This document shows positions 40,014 to 50,629 of a stretch of DNA of 64,000 bases, one piece after another. Position numbers and translations under genes: made by a program. Origin of the DNA: Brachionus plicatilis (taxonomy: Eukaryota > Rotifera > Eurotatoria > Ploima > Brachionidae); NCBI GenBank assembly GCA_010279815.1, contig QEOQ01000253.1, positions 305,360 through 369,359 on the forward strand, read 5' to 3'. A model generated the notes under the pieces. That model saw only the letters and a list, made by a program, of their open reading frames with translations. It searched no databases and had not been told where the DNA came from. How positions within the stretch are numbered: the first letter of the stretch is position 1; each line of letters opens with the position of its first letter.

Positions 40014-42539
40014 ATGACTGAAAGAATATTCGAATATTTTGCTGTAATTGGTCTACCTTTTAAACTAGCAGATGAGTATTCTATTGATCCAAATCAAATA
40101 ATTGAACAAGGAAAAAGAAATGAATTTCTAAAAAATAGCAATCATCAAAAAGGTCCGATTGTGGATCTAGCTCTAGTCAACCGAACTTTATACGAACATA
40201 TACCAATCGAATACGAATGCTTATTTAAGACACCATCGGGCTATTCAGCCAATTTAGGTAGTGAACAAAATGAGATGTATCTTCTTGTCAAACGAGGGCA
40301 TGATAGACCTCCAATTGAAAGTATCAGTTTTTATTTTGAAGGATGTGAACAGGTAACAAATGGATGTACAATTATCAAAAAAACCATCGGAAATAATTCA
40401 GCCAATTTTCAACTTTCCAAAAAAAATGCATTCATAATTTATAAGCGCTCTGGAAATTTGGCTTGTAATTCTTTAGCTATGGTTGACGTTTGTATCATTA
40501 ATAAGAAACACGTATTTAAGTTTTTATTGATTATTAATAGAAAAAATTTTGGACATCTATTTTGCCCCAAATCAGCAATATAAAATTGACCTTGAAAATC
40601 CCCATAAAATTTCAGATTTTTTAAAAAGTCCCAAATTAAAATCAAAGTCATTAAAATAAAAGTCCAAGTCCAAACTTAAAAATCAAGTCATTTTTAAGTC
40701 AAAATTAATATTTGAATTTTTACAGTCCCATACAGTCATGATCACGGTCACATAAATTTTTTACCGTTCCAGGCAATTATTGTGGCGGCTTAGTTAAATT
40801 CAAAGTCACTAAAAATAAAGTCCAAGTCCGGACTTTACTTAAAAACAATTTATTGAAGTCTTTAACTTGGATTTAAAAAAAATTCAAAGACCAGACTTGG
40901 ACTTGACTTAAGACTTATGACTTTTAAACAATTTAGAGATTAAAAAAATTTTAAATTTAATTAAAATTTTTTTTCTAAGGGAGAAGAAGCGCCACATACA
41001 TTCAATGAGTCGCGAAAAAACATTACTGATGCTGATTGCTTGGTTCCATTCCTCGCTTTATGCTTCAGAAAATCATTTATCAAAGCTTCTCAAATAAAAT
41101 ACAATCCGAGTGTTTTGTACAGATATCCAAAAAAGGACCATTTAGATTTTCCATTACCAGATAAAATTGCCCACTTAAGCATGCCAATGAGTGCCACAAT
41201 TGAATCATGGCCAGAATTAAACGAACCAAACATTCTTTTAACTAATTTAAAGCCTGTTTTCAATAATTTTGTATTCAACTCGAAAGAAAAGATAAATACT
41301 GAAAAAGTTTATGGCTCGGTGATTACATTTTATGAAGACTTTGATGAGAACTGGCTGAATAGTAATCAAAGTCAAATTTTAAAATACAAAAAGCAAGATC
41401 AAAAACACAGTTTACACTCAAACAAGTCTTTGGTAATTTTATCCCGATTTAATTTATTCGACACATACAAATATTTTTTATTGTTTCTATTTGAAAAATT
41501 TTCATTTAAAATTAACTTTAAATCATGCCAAAGTTTGATAGCTTCGATTGAGAGATATTTATACTATTTAATATTTAAGGTTCCTTTTCCTACCCTAAAA
41601 ACGCCTCATATTTTGGTTTATTTAACCGAGTTAGATAAGGATTTCTTATCTGTCAATTTACCATCCGAATCAGTACTTCCACAATCAGCAGCATCATTTG
41701 TAGCATTAATTCACATATTAAATGTAGAAAATATAATCAAAATTTTTTTATTTTCTTTACTTGGACGAAATATGTTAATACATTCGATTCGCAGAAGTAT
41801 TTTAACCAGTGTGGTCGAGGCCATTTCAAGTATGATATTTCCTTTCATTATGAAAAAATCTTACTTTTCTAACTGTCCGCTAAGTCTTGGAAATGAAATC
41901 AAAGCACCTTTAGTGGCTGGAGTCGAAACAGGCTTTTTTGATTTATTTGACCCACCTAAAAATTTTGTCTGTGTTAATTTGGACACAAATGGTATTTTTT
42001 GGACTGCTGAAACAATTCCAGTCAGTTTAAGCATTTTACCTAAAAAAATATTTTTTTTTCTTAAAGATAAATTAACTCAGATTATTTCTGAATTGAATAA
42101 AAATTTTAAAAATAGCGAGCAAAATTTTAAGAAAAAAATGGCTGATTTTGAGTTATTAATTCGAGAAGTTTTTCTAAAAGCAATGGTATATGTTTTAAGA
42201 GATTTCAAAAATTATATACAAATCGACAAATTTCCAAAAGATTTGGAAGCGATTGATCATGATCTAAACAAATATTTCAATGTAGAAAAATTTTTAGAAA
42301 ACGTAGAACAATCAGAAAAATCATTTTACCAAGAACTGATTAAAACCGAGGGTTTTTTCGATTGTATTTTAAATTTGACTCTTTCGTCAAAGCAACAGTC
42401 GGATTTGGCGCCGTCGTTCATATTTTTTTTGTATCTACATGCGGAAATGAGTTTAAATGGTTTTCAAGATAATGGAATCAAACTTAAGCCATTCAATATC
42501 AATCGCGATTGTCATACTAAAGTTTTTTTTTCGCCTTGA
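40014..42539 (+). CDS. DENND4: DENND4-like DENN-domain protein (short form)
   Basis: DENND4 proteins are guanine-nucleotide exchange factors for RAB10-type GTPases in vesicle traffic. Exons 40014-40511 and 40980-42539, split by a 468-nt intron, give 685 aa. Seen in order: an N-terminal MABP-type region (ALVNRTLYEHIP, TPSGYSANL, YLLVKRGHDRPPI, AMVDVCIIN); uDENN (RYPKKDHLDFPLPDKIAHLSMPM, EKVYGSVITFYE); the cDENN core (QSAASFVALIHILNVENI, LIHSIRRSILTSVVEAISSMIFPF, GVETGFFDLFDPP, CVNLDTNGI); and a dDENN tail (FLKAMVYVLRDFKNY, KSFYQELIKTEGFFDCI). It stops soon after dDENN, whereas vertebrate DENND4A-C are over twice as long. It may be a shortened paralogue, or further exons may lie beyond a missed splice. 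Confidence 0.85.
40512..40979 (+). repeat. Degraded AGTC-family element in the DENND4-like intron
   Basis: The intron carries runs such as AAGTCCAAGTCC, AAGTCCGGACTT and GACTTGGACTTGACTT in both orientations (about 40660-40690 and 40795-40930). It ends near GACTTTTAAACAATTTAGAG, a worn version of the family terminus. CAGTCATGATCACGG at about 40735, shared with 9518, lies in the middle and may mark a second nested insertion. Its length is unusual against the 42-63 nt introns elsewhere, so insertion explains the intron's size. Confidence 0.6.
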
Positions 42540-43626
42540 AAAGATACTAAATGTAGAAATAGTATCTATTTTTAAACAGCTCTTAATAATTAAATTCCGT
42601 TGATTATTGATTTAAATTATTAAATAAAAAAGTAAAATAATTTGAAATGTTTTTTTTTTAAGAAAATATAAAAACGACATTAAAAAACTAAAAAGAATAT
42701 TTCTCAACAAAATTTTTGTATATTTTTTAAGTCCAATAGATTTACATTTCAGTTAATAAATTTTAAATTGTATTTTTTTCGAAGGTTTTAAAATTGATCA
42801 ATTAATCTGAGATACATGGCAACCAATTTAATTGATCACCGATTCATACTAGCTATTTTAATATAAAATCTGATTCAGGTTGCTCTTCAAAAAAGAGAGA
42901 ACAAATTAAAAAGGCTTTATTTCAAAAAAAATATGATATGCGATTAGCCCAAAAGAAGCTTAATTTAAGTTTTTAAACTGAAATTCGACTAATTTTTGAT
43001 AAATGATTTAGCCAATTTTATAATGACTCATTAAAATTGATTAAAATGCTAAAAACTTATCGAGACGTTTATGTCTAAGCTCTTTAAATAACTCCAAGAA
43101 ACAATGATCTGTAATAGTATTAAACACGATCTTTTATTATAATTAAAAAAATAAAAGAAAGAATGATCGTCTTATTCAATAAATAAATTCTAATGAATTT
43201 AAAAAATTAATTAATAGTCAAATTGAATATATTTTATATTTTAAGAACTCAGTTTATAGCATTAGTTTATAAATATTTTAATTTATTTTTTTCCTTTTTT
43301 TGCAAAAAAGATCATGAAAAATTAGCCTGGTAAAGAATGATATATGGCCAAATCGCTTTATAGTTTTTTTTTAAATTAACAATTATATAAATTAAATATT
43401 TTTTAAAATTAAAATTTCCGTTTAAACTGATTTTTTGTAAGCTTTTTTTTCAAAAAAGTTCGAAAACCAAAGTGAAAGTGAAAGCTTTGAGTGTGATTAA
43501 TAATACAAAAAATTTATTGACAAAGTGAATAACTCAAAATTAAATTAAATAAATAATGATCACAATTTTTTTATTTAATAAAATATAATTCTATTATTAT
43601 TTTATAATTTTTTAATATTTTGATAT
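42540..43626. other. Convergent intergenic region
   Basis: 3' flanks of the DENND4-like gene and the carbonyl reductase gene. An AATAAA hexamer lies near 42620. No gene seen. Confidence 0.5.
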
Positions 43627-44534
43627 TTATTTCCAAGACCAATTAAGATCAGCCCAGTCAACGACTTTTTTCTCTGCCCATAATAGACCCTTTGGCCCGG
43701 TCCAATTTTCTGCTAGAAGTGACAGATAAATCGGTGTTTCAGCTCCTTGTTCTGGGGTCAAATATCCCTTATGGCTGCTCATATCAGTTGCAACATAACC
43801 CGGACAAACTGCATTAATTACAAGATCTGTTCGTGAGTCCTTGTCGAATTGTCTTTGTTGTATTTTTGTCAATGCGGTTAATCCGACTTTAGACATCCCA
43901 TAAGCACTTCTACTTATACTTTCATTCTTGCCTAGTCGAGCAAGCCTAAAATTTAGTTTTATTAATTTAAGAAAATTAAAAAAAATAGATAAATTTTTTA
44001 CTCTACAAAATGTGCCATAAGCCCAACTAGTTCATCAACACTTAAATTATCACTGATCAGTTTATTTCTAAATTCGGCATCTTTTACAATATTAAGCATT
44101 CCAGCACGGCTAGACACATTCACTACTCTGGCATGAGGTCTCAATAAAGGAAATAAAGCATTGCAAAGATTTAAGGTTCCTGTGAAATTAATTCTCATTG
44201 TATTTTTGGCCTGTTCCATAAATGGCGTCGAGTCAGCCACTTTATAAGCAATAGCCGCATTATTTACCAATAAATCTAAGCCTTGGTGTCTTTCTTTTAT
44301 AAAATTTGAAAACCTGTCAATGCTTTCTTGATTATCAATATCAAGCTGATGGAAGGCAACTTTTAAGCCTTGAGTTTCCAAGTCTTTTACAGCTTTTTTA
44401 CCTAGCTGCTCATTTCTTGCAGTTAGGTATACTATACCGGGATATTGCTTTGCCAAGCCTTTTACAATGGCAAAGCCGATACCTTTGTTAGAACCCGTAA
44501 CAACTGCAACTTTAGACATTTTAATATTATTCAA
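43627..44534 (-). CDS. CBR1: Carbonyl reductase (NADPH), short-chain dehydrogenase
   Basis: Reduces carbonyl compounds with NADPH in the cytosol. Exons 44534-44002 and 43945-43627, with a 56-nt intron, give 283 aa; human CBR1 is 277. Seen: the cofactor motif TGSNKGIG near the N-terminus; LDIDN after beta-strand 3; NNAA; the catalytic Ser in NVSSRAG; and the catalytic Tyr and Lys in SAYGMSK, which lies just after the splice junction. CPGYVATDMSSHKG, PEQGAETPIYLSLL and the GPKG block are typical of CBR1/CBR3. The second Met at 44519 (MSKVAVVTG) is an equally good start and closer to family length. The stop codon lies inside an AATAAA hexamer. Confidence 0.95.
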
Positions 44535-46295
44535 GTAAAATTTTGAGCTTTATTTATCTTAAATTAAATAAATTTTGCTTTGTCATTATTCTAAATGCAA
44601 AATATTGTTAGTTTTAAAGTTTATGGCAAAAAAATGAGATTTCCTAATTATGGAAAGTTAATTGTGAAGTGAAATATTTTGTTAACAGATAATTTTTTTT
44701 TTTGAAAAATGTTTTCTTAACTCATTTTTATCGTGAAACTTTTTTTTTGAATAAAAATTTAATTAAATTTAATAATTCTAGATTTAGATAAATAAAATTT
44801 AACACGATAGCAAATTTTGATTAGTGAATCAATTTGAGTTGAATAAAGCTTGGACTAAAAAAATTATTAAATAAATGAGTTATTTTGGAAAAAAAAAGTT
44901 TTGGGTAAGATTTTGATATTAAATTCGAGGATAATAATATTTAGGTAATCTTTGAAATTTATTTTTTAAATGTAGATAAATATTCATCTCAAAAATAAAA
45001 TTACATTAATAGATAATTTAAAAATTCAATCTCAAGTTTTCAAATTAAAAACTAATTTTGAGGTTCTTAAAATGAGAAATAAAGATTCGAACCCTCTTTA
45101 GATCATTTTATTTTAGCCAGAATTTTAATTTTATTCATTCAACTGTTTTTTCATCTATAAATTTTACTTAGGATTAAAAATTTATATACTTAGACTTAAT
45201 TTTTTTTTACTTTCTAGTTCATTAACTCTAGAAGCATCAAACATGAAAATCTAAAAATTAAATAATTTATTTTAAACATAAATTAATTCATTGCTTAATT
45301 TTAATTGAGAAAAATAATAAATTACCTAAATTACAGCATTTAAAAAAATTGACTCGGATCCATTAATTACAAGCACATTCTATTTCTTTAATTCAAAACC
45401 AGCAAACTAATATATGCTTTTGAGAAAAATGTTCGTTTTCCTGATTTGGTCAAAATTTTCTAAAATTTATAATTTTTAAGATATATCTGGTCTTTGACTC
45501 TTGATATTTTTTTTGTTTTTGATTTCTTTTTTCAAGAGAAATTGATAGATTTCGATTTTAATTATGTTCATTACCGATTAAAACAAATTTTTCAAATTTT
45601 TTTTCTTTAATGAAAACTAAATCTTAAATTATTAAGTCAAATTCAAAATTTGAATTGTGTCGTGAAAATTTTAAAGTCTAAGTCTGACTTAGCCAACTCT
45701 GTTGTCTTACTACTCAGAAATAAGGCATGATTCACTTTCAAGATCTCTGTTACTGAATTGCGAGCTATATTCATATTTTTCCTCGAAAATTTACAAAAAA
45801 TTTTGACATACTCAACTTGCCTTTGACATAATATCTTACGAATTTTACAAAATTTGCTCTTTTTGATGCCAAATTAAAAAAAATTAGCTTTACATCATTC
45901 TAATTACAATTAAAAATCGAAAAAGAGTAATTTTGACTCGTTGATGCTTCAAGCGTTATATTATTTGCCTAGTCTTAAAATAAATATATGTTAACATTTA
46001 GAATAATAATTTTATTTGTAAAACTTAATAAAATTCTTAATAAAAATTTTAAAAATATTTATTAAAATCTAATTACAATTTCTATACATTCTCTTAAAAG
46101 GAAAGCCAATTGAAAAAAAAACATTATAATTACTTGTTTCATCTAAAATTCTAAATCCTTTTGATCATTTTCATATTTATTTAGAAAAATATTAGAAAAC
46201 ATTTACCACCAAATTTTTCTAGACGTAATAAATCTTATCATCTTTTTTTAATATTTAAACTTGGTATTATCAAAAAAATTTGAATTTAAGAAAAT
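44535..46295. other. Divergent upstream region of carbonyl reductase and acid phosphatase
   Basis: No gene is supported. Bases 45655-45712 hold a fragment of the AGTC family (AAAGTCTAAGTCTGACTTAG, then CCAACTCTG). Both flanking genes point away from the interval, so their promoters should be here. Confidence 0.5.
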
Positions 46296-47545
46296 ATGTT
46301 GAAAACAGTTTTATACTTAGCCATTTTGGTAATAATATTCGACTTTTGTAAGAGTTTTGAATATCCCATCATCAGGGACTTCAAAAACTGCAGATTAACT
46401 TTCAAAAGCAATGGTAAATCTTGATCCAGATCAAGTCTTCGGATTAATCTAAATTTATTTTAAAGAGTCACTCACTATTGAAATGAATGATACATCTGCG
46501 AATTTTTTCATGATTGCTGATCAAGGTGGAATACCAGACCCGCCATATTATACCCACATTTTGTCTCATGTTTCAATGCTAATGGCAAAATTGGCCAAGA
46601 AGCATAACACACAATTTCAATTTGCAATGGGAGATAATTTTTACTTCGACGGTGTACAAAATGTTGATGATCCCCGCTTTCAGGACTCATTCGAAAAAGT
46701 ATTTAATGACTCGAGTCTAGTTAATACACCATGGTTTTTATCTTTAGGTAAATATTTGCCAACTATTATTTTCTTAAAGATAAAAAAAAAATCAAGGTAA
46801 TCATGATTATAGAGGCAGTGCTTCTGAAGCTGACCACTATGCACAAATAGAATACACTATGAAATCAAAGAGATGGATTTTGCCCAGTTATCTTTACGAC
46901 TTGGACATAGTTTTAAATTCAGAACTTTTAATAAAAGCAGTTGTCATTGACACTCAAAAAATTTGTGACGAAGGGACAGATGCAGAGATGGGCGAGTATC
47001 TGCAGAGAGTAATTGAAAGAATAGAAAAATTTTCAGAAACAGATGCATACTATTATATTGTGCTTGGACATTATCCACTTTGGTCTATTGGGGAGCTTGG
47101 TCCCAATTACTGTATGGTTAAAAAATTAAGAGACACTTTGCATAAAAATAAAGTAGACGGCTACTTTACCGGGCATGAACATGCATTGCAACATTTTACG
47201 GATACATATCTAAACCATACTGTTGAATTTTTGGTTTCAGGGGCCACTAATTTTGTCATAGATACACCTATTAATAAGGATGAAATTAATCAAGATATGA
47301 TAAAATATTTTTGGATAAGTGGAGAAGATCAGCAAATCAATTGTGAAACATGTTCTGGAGCAATCGTACTTGGTAAGGCTGATAAAAACTTGATGAACTT
47401 GAGGTTTATTGACACAAAAGAAAATGAACTTTATAGTTTTGACTTAAAAACGCGTCGAAAAGCTTCTAATTCAGCCGAAAAAAGTAAAACTTTAGCAAAT
47501 TTCTTTATGCTAAACTTAATCATTGCTTTTGTTTTTTATAGCTGA
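46296..47545 (+). CDS. ACP5: Purple (tartrate-resistant) acid phosphatase, membrane-linked
   Basis: Binuclear-metal phosphatase of the secretory or lysosomal route. Exons 46296-46413, 46466-46747 and 46797-47545, introns 52 and 49 nt, give 382 aa. Seen: a hydrophobic signal peptide (about 1-20); Asp58 in ADQGG (usually GDWGG in the family); Asp96 and Tyr99 in MGDNFYF; Asn135 and His136 in GNHDYRGS, whose codons are restored across intron 2; the late His ligands in VLGHYPLWS and in GHEHALQH. All expected metal ligands are present; the Trp-to-Gln change in the first motif is unusual. A C-terminal hydrophobic stretch (NFFMLNLIIAFVFYS) suggests a GPI signal or tail anchor, which soluble vertebrate ACP5 lacks. 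AATAAA follows at 47560. Confidence 0.93.
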
Positions 47546-48989
47546 TCATTGAATTTTTTAATAAAGTCTAAAGAAAGTAAGCTCAAGCGCAAATTTATCA
47601 AATTTATTTTAAGTAATCAAGGCATAATTCGAAACAATTTTTAAAGTGACTGAAATTTTTAAAATGAAGAATTTCAATTTTATTGATATATTTTTATAAA
47701 TAAAAAATAATATCAGATCAAATTTATTTGAACATAAGTTAATAATCTTACAAAAAAGATTAGATTATTAATTTGCTTCTATTTTATTTTATTTTAAAAT
47801 TTTTTTTTATCTGAAGGAGCTTTAGCTCAGCAAAGATAAACAAATAAATAAAAAAAATTTGAATTTTAATATTTTTAAAAGTGACTTATTGTCCAAGTTA
47901 CTCATTATTTCAAACATTTGAATCAGGTTGAGGTAGAATGAAGCTTAATAAATGACATCTTGAAGTTGATGATCAATTCAAAATATCATTTCAATTCAAA
48001 GAGTTCATCTTTAGATATTAAAATCAATCTTTAAATTTATTTAAATAATTTAATGTAATATGCTTTACATGTTATGTAGATTTGAAAAATAAATAATTTA
48101 TAAAAAAATATTTTCTCAACCAATTGATAAAATTGATTTTTAAAATTTAAATTTATTAAATTATTTTTGTAGAGTTTATTTTTCTATTTCAAAAGTATTT
48201 GTATCTATCATTCAAAATTAAAAATAAAATCTAAAAAAAATTTCAAATATTTAATTCCAAATAAGGAATTTAATGAAAAATCGATCTTTCCTACAAAATA
48301 TTAAAATAAAAAATTTATTCTATTTTTTATATCTTCATTACGTGTAAATCATGTTAACTTTAAAATTATTTACATTTAATTCAAAGATTAATTTTATCTA
48401 AAGATACATTTTTTAGGCATCTTTGAGCGTCAGCTTCAAAGATTCAATTGATCAATTGAAGTTTAAAACTGAGTTTAAAATAAATGTTTAATTTTGAAAT
48501 ATCTGCATGTTTTTACTAAATTGGGTAGTAAATAAAAAAAAATTGTTTAACTCTGTATTTAATTAAAAAATTTAACAATTTAAATCAGATTTTTGTCAAA
48601 GGAATTTGTTTGCACCACCAGTCGAAATAATTTGATACCATCTAATTAGCTGTTGAATGAAGGATAATATCGGATTCCCAGATTTGATTTTGATTACCTT
48701 TTTACCTAAAAGATAAGTTTCCAACTAATTTTTTATTTTTTTTCAGTCAGCGCCAATTATAAAGATTTAATGTCCCTTAATTTCAGAAGGATGATAATAA
48801 TAATAATAAAGCCAAAAAAATAAGGAGCAAAACTTGAGATCTCACTATGGTAGCAATAAAAGTTATTAATACTTACTTTGCTTTTAAAAAAATTTACAAA
48901 ACGTTTTAGTGGGAAAAAACATTTTTTTCTTTAATTTATTGTTAAAAATGATAATAATAATTAGTTTATTGTAAATATAGAAAATAGAC
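47546..48989. other. Intergenic DNA, no gene seen
   Basis: AT-rich, with a short ATA/ATAATA microsatellite at about 48790-48810. No coding signal. Confidence 0.5.
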
Positions 48990-48997
48990 ATTTTAAT

Positions 48998-49144
48998 TAG
49001 TGTTGGGCGGCTGTCAAGCCTGGCCGGAGCTTTTAAGGCATATCTTAGACAAGATCAGCGGCAAAAAATTTCAGGAAAAATCAAAGAATTGGTCAAAAAA
49101 ATTTTTGGCCGCATCAATGACCGTTTGAACGGTTCCCAACACTA
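48998..49144. mobile_element. 147-bp hAT-type MITE with perfect 8-bp target duplication
   Basis: Ends are TAGTGTTGGG and its complement CCCAACACTA, imperfectly continued inward (CGGCTGTCAAGCC against the complement of GGCCG...TTTGAACGG). The flanking octamer ATTTTAAT occurs on both sides (48990-48997 and 49145-49152). An 8-bp duplication and a (C/T)AGTGTTGGG terminus are hallmarks of hAT elements. The interior is visibly richer in G and C than the surroundings. No coding capacity. Confidence 0.9.
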
Positions 49145-49152
49145 ATTTTAAT

Positions 49153-49704
49153 CAATTTAAAAGAAAAATAGAGCAGAAAATTTAAATTACCTTTAGTGGA
49201 CGTAGAATTAAGTATATTCGAATATAAATAGTTCGGAACATTGTCACTGGTTCAAAATCCAAATAAATACAAGAGAGTTTGATAATGTTTAGCCTTCAAT
49301 TTGAAATAAAGGCTAAACATGATCGAAAAGCCGATTCTTTTAAAGCATTGATAAGGTAATGAAATTTTTAATATGTTTGATTAATTTTTCAATTAAATTA
49401 AATTTTCTTTAAATAATTTTGATTTAAAGTAAAAATGGCTTCAAATAATTTATTTTTCAAAAATCATAACAAGATTCAAATGTATATCAAAAAGAGTGAT
49501 AAAATTTTTAACTACTTTTCTAGGAAATTTCTTGAAAAGTATTAAAGCATAATGTTTGCATTCCTTTATTCAAAAAAGAAAAAATCAATAAGTTAAAAAT
49601 TTTAGTATAAGGTAATAGAACTTGGTTACTATCCCTCTATTTATTTTATTTAAATCTTTTTTGTAAATAAATAAAAAAAACCAAAAGGAATTAAATTAAT
49701 AATT
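49153..49704. other. Intergenic DNA, no gene seen
   Basis: 3' flank of the EF-hand gene; AT-rich, no structure recognised. Confidence 0.5.
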
Positions 49705-50629
49705 TTATTTCTTTTTACCCGAACCTTTTTTCCCGCCTTTTTTCTTTTTACCGCTTTCAGCGTCCATCGGATTTAATTGTTTAATAAAATCTGTCAAAAA
49801 GTAATAACTATTTGAATTGAATTAAACTTTAATTATCAAAATTCATACCATCAACAATTATTTTGCCCGAATCATTCACAAAAGTGTCTTTAAATAATTC
49901 TAAATCATTTTCATCTAATTGTTCACCATATTTCATTAAAATCTGTTTTACCTCGTCAAAGTCCATAACCCCAATGTCTTGCCGATCTTTAAGAGTCCTT
50001 TACTAAAAAATATTTTTTTTTAAATAAAAACAATTTACCAAAAGCTAAGCATGCTTCCTTTAATTCTTGAGAGTAATTATCGTAGTTTTTCCAGTATTTC
50101 TCGCATATCTTTATCAAATCTTCAAACATAAGCATACCGGTTCCAGGCTCGTCAGCCTCATTTATCATTAAATTGCATTCTTCTACTGTTGGATTTTGAC
50201 CTGCCATTCGAAAAACATCGGCTATTTCAGAAGGTTTTATGTTCCCAACACTTTTTTTATCATATTTGGTAAATGCTCGTTTCAATTCTGTAATTTAAAT
50301 TGTAATTAAATAAACATATAAATGATATTAAAAACTACCTTCTTTATCCTTATCATTTAATTCAATTAGGGCAACTTCCTCGCTCTAGGTTTTTAATGAG
50401 AAATAAATAAAATTCAGAGTTTATTTAAACAAAACTTAAAATCGTCTATGAAAAATTTTAATTAGTCGGTTGCCACAATATTAGAATATTTATTTAACTT
50501 TATTTAAAAACTGAAAAAACTACTTGGGAAAATTATAAGGCTTAGATTGACCCTCTGGTTAATTCAGAGTTTGATTGAATTTTGCAGAATTTTTAAGTTA
50601 AAAATTAGATTTTATTTTGAACTTACCAT
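49705..50629 (-). CDS. Calmodulin-like protein with degenerate EF-hands and Lys-rich tail
   Basis: Exons 50629-50627 (only the ATG), 50384-50339, 50287-50039, 49986-49849 and 49790-49705 give 173 aa; the short introns are 51, 52 and 58 nt. The N-terminus reads MSEEVALIELNDKDKEELKRAF. The EF-hand loops are poor: DKKSVGNIKPSE, DEPGTGMLMFED and DRQDIGVMDFDE keep position 1 but lack acidic residues at 3 and/or 5. A fourth, shortened hand (NDSGKIIVDDF) follows. It resembles the troponin C, calmodulin and essential light chain fold but probably binds calcium weakly or not at all. The last 15 residues are almost all Lys and Gly (GKKKKGGKKGSGKKK), unusual for the family. The stop codon lies inside AATAAA. 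Confidence 0.8.

Noticed and set aside
45080..45100. GATTCGAACCCTC resembling a tRNA T-loop on the minus strand
   Set aside because: No A-box, anticodon stem or acceptor stem could be placed around it.
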